From: Flavobacterium cupreum
GTDB taxonomy: Bacteria > Bacteroidota > Bacteroidia > Flavobacteriales > Flavobacteriaceae
NCBI RefSeq assembly: GCF_003996965.1
Contig: NZ_QWDM01000006.1
Location: forward strand, 286,257 to 350,256
DNA length: 64,000 nt
Direction of reading: 5' to 3'
Shown here: in pieces, positions 62,052-64,000 of the stretch
How positions within the stretch are numbered: the stretch's first letter is position 1
Layout: each line of letters opens with the position of its first letter
Program-made: the position numbers and the translations under genes
Notes under the pieces: generated by a model
What the model saw: the letters and a program-made list of their open reading frames with translations, nothing else
Database searches by the model: none
What the model was told of the DNA's origin: nothing

Positions 62052-63565
62052 CTTTGAGGGATACTTGAAAAAGTATCCCTCTTTTTTTGGTATATAAGAT
62101 ATCCCTTTTCCTCCATTTTATTGGCATTATGGGATAACATATCCATCATTGTAGGTGTTCGATAGATACCGTTTTCATAGTACAAGTTCTTATTGAACAC
62201 CATATTTACAAATTCTCTTTTCTGTAAAGTATCAGACTTTGTATAAACGTATCGCATATCGGATAACATATCTAGATTGGTATCTAAAACTTCGAAAATT
62301 TTCCCCTGATTAGCGCTAAGCCTTTCAATAGCCGCTTCGAGATTTAAAATTTGACCACTGTAAACTGGATACCATCGATCATAAGTGTCTTTGTTTATTT
62401 CATCTTTAAACCACTTTTCTTCAACTGTATTCAGTTTTTGTTGCACTTCATCTAGTTCGTGCTTTTTCTCGACTGCTTTTTTCTTATTAACTTTCATTTC
62501 AAGTTCAATCGTAGAATAACAACTATTTCTGATTCCTTTAATATTGGTTTCAGAAATACTCATAAGATCACAAGCATTTAAAAACTGCTCATGCGCTTTA
62601 ATAGCACTGATATTATTGTGTTTGGAATGTTTGCATTTGTAGTAGTAAAAGTATTTACCTGATTTACCACGTGACGGCGCACCAGTAAGTGGAACTCCAC
62701 AATGACATTTTAAAACACCTCTAAGTGGAATATCATCATCAACGACAACTTTTACTTTATCTTCTTTCTTCATTTTGCCTTGTACCATCTGCCAAGAGCT
62801 TTTATCTATAATAGCTTCGTGTATTGCAGGAAAAAGTCCTCCTGGAAGATCTTTGAACGCTTCAACTCTGACAAGCCCTGCATAAACAGGATTGGCAAGT
62901 ACGCGATCAACAGCCATATTGCCTTTTCTATCAAAGCCCAATTCATAAGCTTTCTCCTTGATTTTATACAAAGGCAGATCCCGAAGAAACATATCATATA
63001 CAATGCGTACCACTTTTGCTTCTTCTTCGTTAATTTCAAGATGACGTTCTTTTCCTTCTCCAACTTTCCTATAACCAAAAGGTTTTTCTCTTGTCAAGAA
63101 TCGTCCCTCTTTTGCTCGGGCAGTATAGAGTCCACCTCTAACTTTTATACTTCTATTGATATTATCTTCTTCAGCAAGTAATAATTGTAAACCTGCTCTG
63201 AAAAAACTTCCTGGAGTATCATAATCGAAAGTGATTCCTTCTGTTACACTAACAATTTGTATACTATATTTCTTTTGAAATTGTTTAACCATATTCATGG
63301 CTTCACCTGCATCTCTACTAAAACGGTCGAGCTGATCCACAAGTAAATAATCTACGGATTTGTAATGCTTGGCTATAAAAATTTGTAATTTTATAAAGTC
63401 AGGACGATCAAAAGTTTTGGCACTTTTCCCCCTGTCTATAAAGGTATCCACCAATTGTATATTGTGATGTTGTATATATTGATCGGTATATAATTCTTGC
63501 CTTTCAATTGAACCATTACTTTGTCCCAATTGACTAAATCTCAAATATCTAATCGCTCTCTTCAT
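62042..63565 (-). CDS. Large serine recombinase (integrase)
   Basis: The 507-aa site-specific recombinase has the resolvase catalytic domain at 1-150 (nucleophile Ser11 in RYLRFSQLG; LLVDQLDRFSRD), a recombinase domain (about 160-260, KPFGYRKV ... IVYDMFL), a zinc-ribbon-like segment (LKCHCGVPLTG ... YKCKHSK) and a long coiled coil (about 365-430). It probably integrates and excises the element. Its stop codon (TGA) and last codons lie in the tRNA-Val gene. Its start is overlapped by the 51-aa gene. Most tRNA-targeting integrases are tyrosine recombinases, so this is unusual. Confidence 0.92.
   Translation of the reverse strand: MKRAIRYLRFSQLGQSNGSIERQELYTDQYIQHHNIQLVDTFIDRGKSAKTFDRPDFIKLQIFIAKHYKSVDYLLVDQLDRFSRDAGEAMNMVKQFQKKYSIQIVSVTEGITFDYDTPGSFFRAGLQLLLAEEDNINRSIKVRGGLYTARAKEGRFLTREKPFGYRKVGEGKERHLEINEEEAKVVRIVYDMFLRDLPLYKIKEKAYELGFDRKGNMAVDRVLANPVYAGLVRVEAFKDLPGGLFPAIHEAIIDKSSWQMVQGKMKKEDKVKVVVDDDIPLRGVLKCHCGVPLTGAPSRGKSGKYFYYYKCKHSKHNNISAIKAHEQFLNACDLMSISETNIKGIRNSCYSTIELEMKVNKKKAVEKKHELDEVQQKLNTVEEKWFKDEINKDTYDRWYPVYSGQILNLEAAIERLSANQGKIFEVLDTNLDMLSDMRYVYTKSDTLQKREFVNMVFNKNLYYENGIYRTPTMMDMLSHNANKMEEKGYLIYQKKRDTFSSIPQSGR
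62056..62088 (+). terminator. Terminator of tRNA-Val inside the recombinase gene
   Basis: GAGGGATACTT pairs perfectly with AAGTATCCCTC around a GAAA tetraloop, followed by seven T. It lies five bases after the tRNA and is also read as codons near the end of the recombinase. Confidence 0.85.
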
Positions 63566-63704
63566 AAACTTGTTTTAATGTAATTGATACAATAATTTCA
63601 ACCAATAAATTTACAAATTTTTCTTCTTTTTCTCTTTCTATCTCATCATAAATTTTTGATATAATTTCTTCTTTTTCAGTTGTTTGCTTTTCTAAATTAT
63701 CCAT
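63549..63704 (-). CDS. 51-aa protein overlapping the recombinase start
   Basis: ATG at 63704-63702 opens a 51-codon frame that ends TAG at 63551-63549, 17 bases inside the recombinase gene. The product is acidic/lysine-rich and helical (MDNLEKQTTEKEEIISKIYD at the start). A strong Shine-Dalgarno AAGGAGGTG lies 5 bases before the ATG, a feature native flavobacterial genes usually lack. It may be a recombination directionality factor or a coupling peptide for the recombinase; the function is unknown. Confidence 0.6.
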   Translation of the reverse strand: MDNLEKQTTEKEEIISKIYDEIEREKEEKFVNLLVEIIVSITLKQVYEESD

Positions 63705-63705
63705 T

Positions 63706-63716
63706 TTTCACCTCCT
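63706..63716 (-). promoter_or_regulatory. Strong Shine-Dalgarno of the 51-aa gene
   Basis: Minus-strand AAGGAGGTG, close to the full anti-16S complement, correctly spaced before ATG 63704. It decides this start and stands out against the SD-less genes elsewhere in the window. Confidence 0.75.
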
Positions 63717-63884
63717 TACTTTAATATAGTTTTTAAATATTTGTAATAGCATTCCTGAATTTATAAAATAGATTTATTGTTTTCTCGCTGATAGTACTAA
63801 AAGGAAGTGTTTGTCGTAACATGGCTTATTAAAGCCAATTTTTAAAACTGTTTTTTTACTAAATAAAGACACTCTGGAAAAACC

Positions 63885-63971
63885 GGTCAATTTGACCACC
63901 TAATTCCGGAGTAAATTGACCACCCGTTCCGGAGCAAACTGACCACCTAATTCCGGAGCAAATTGACCACC
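63885..63971. repeat. Short tandem repeats with GACCACC cores, possible IS21-type element end
   Basis: GACCACC occurs at 63894, 63918, 63941 and 63965 (periods 24, 23 and 24), with TTCCGGAG(C/T)AAA between them. IS21-family insertion sequences often carry several short repeats at their ends, and GTCAATTTGACC at 63886 is palindromic. From the window alone this is suggestive but unproven; the rest lies past 64000. Confidence 0.5.
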
Positions 63972-64000
63972 AGGTTTTGTGGTGAATTAAGTATTAAAAA

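Larger units (their letters stand above)
62042..64000. mobile_element. Left end of an integrative element at tRNA-Val (runs off the window)
   Basis: A large serine recombinase gene is directly joined to a tRNA 3' end, an overlapping small gene precedes it, and an IS-like repeat block follows. Housekeeping genes stop at folC. The element's cargo and right end are beyond 64000. Confidence 0.65.

Noticed and set aside
63885..63971. CRISPR array at the window end
   Set aside because: The period is only 23-24 bases and the intervening sequence is itself conserved, so there are no spacers.

Overview
The window is AT-rich chromosomal DNA of a Bacteroidota bacterium, most likely a Flavobacterium. 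The supporting signs are promoters of the type TTG-N19-TAnnTTTG, start codons without Shine-Dalgarno sequences, a TonB/ExbB/ExbD set with a SusC-era TonB-dependent receptor, an S46 dipeptidyl peptidase, GbsR, DCC1, chalcone-isomerase and PorX-free housekeeping genes typical of flavobacteria, and many short interspersed intergenic repeats. The genus is an inference from gene content and gene style; there is no 16S rRNA here.

Region by region. 1-8.4 kb: the end of an unknown gene, rlmB, a rhomboid protease, rarA, a minus-strand operon radC-yjjG-like phosphatase-secreted protein, a DUF1287 lipoprotein, the murein recycling ligase mpl and a TPR protein. 8.5-17.2 kb: a very large alpha-2-macroglobulin family protein carrying an unusual embedded TonB-plug-like block, and a convergent S46 (DPP7-type) peptidase. 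17.3-21.2 kb: obgE, a CBS/CorC membrane protein, adk and hpt, all on the minus strand. 21.3-30.4 kb: a sugar dehydrogenase lipoprotein with a TonB-dependent receptor, purK and purE separated by a tandem-repeat array, an orphan gene, and an M3 peptidase. 30.4-34.3 kb: an accessory pocket with a zeta-toxin-like kinase overlapping a 53-codon gene, a SanA/YdcF-like protein, and a mono-heme-motif lipoprotein with an unknown partner. 34.4-37.6 kb: a GbsR/MarR-controlled five-gene operon with two matching palindromic operator candidates. 37.8-46.2 kb: a UbiA-like membrane protein, gcvP, a FabH-like synthase, a methyltransferase, a glycosyltransferase and an MlaE/MlaF lipid transporter. 46.3-53.8 kb: SprT, then a tight nine-gene minus-strand run (peroxiredoxin, YHS protein, DoxX, DinB, NRDE, ATP-grasp ligase, LysE-like exporter, M28 peptidase, SDR) behind a Crp/Fnr regulator. 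53.9-61.8 kb: acyl-CoA dehydrogenase, a chalcone-isomerase-like protein, an amino-acid dehydrogenase, TonB convergent with ExbD/ExbB, and folC.

62-64 kb: a tRNA-Val(UAC) gene whose 3' end is overlapped by the stop codon of a large serine recombinase gene. This is the left edge of an integrated mobile element that continues past the window. The recombinase is preceded by, and overlaps, a 51-codon gene with a strong Shine-Dalgarno sequence, which is foreign-looking for this host. The last 110 bases hold a four-copy GACCACC repeat that resembles an insertion-sequence end.

The strongest candidates for something new are the tRNA-Val/serine recombinase junction with its overlapping small gene, the zeta-kinase/53-aa pair, the alpha-2-macroglobulin with an embedded plug domain, the ATP-grasp/LysE-exporter pair and the paired GbsR operators. 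No CRISPR array, rRNA or complete prophage is visible.
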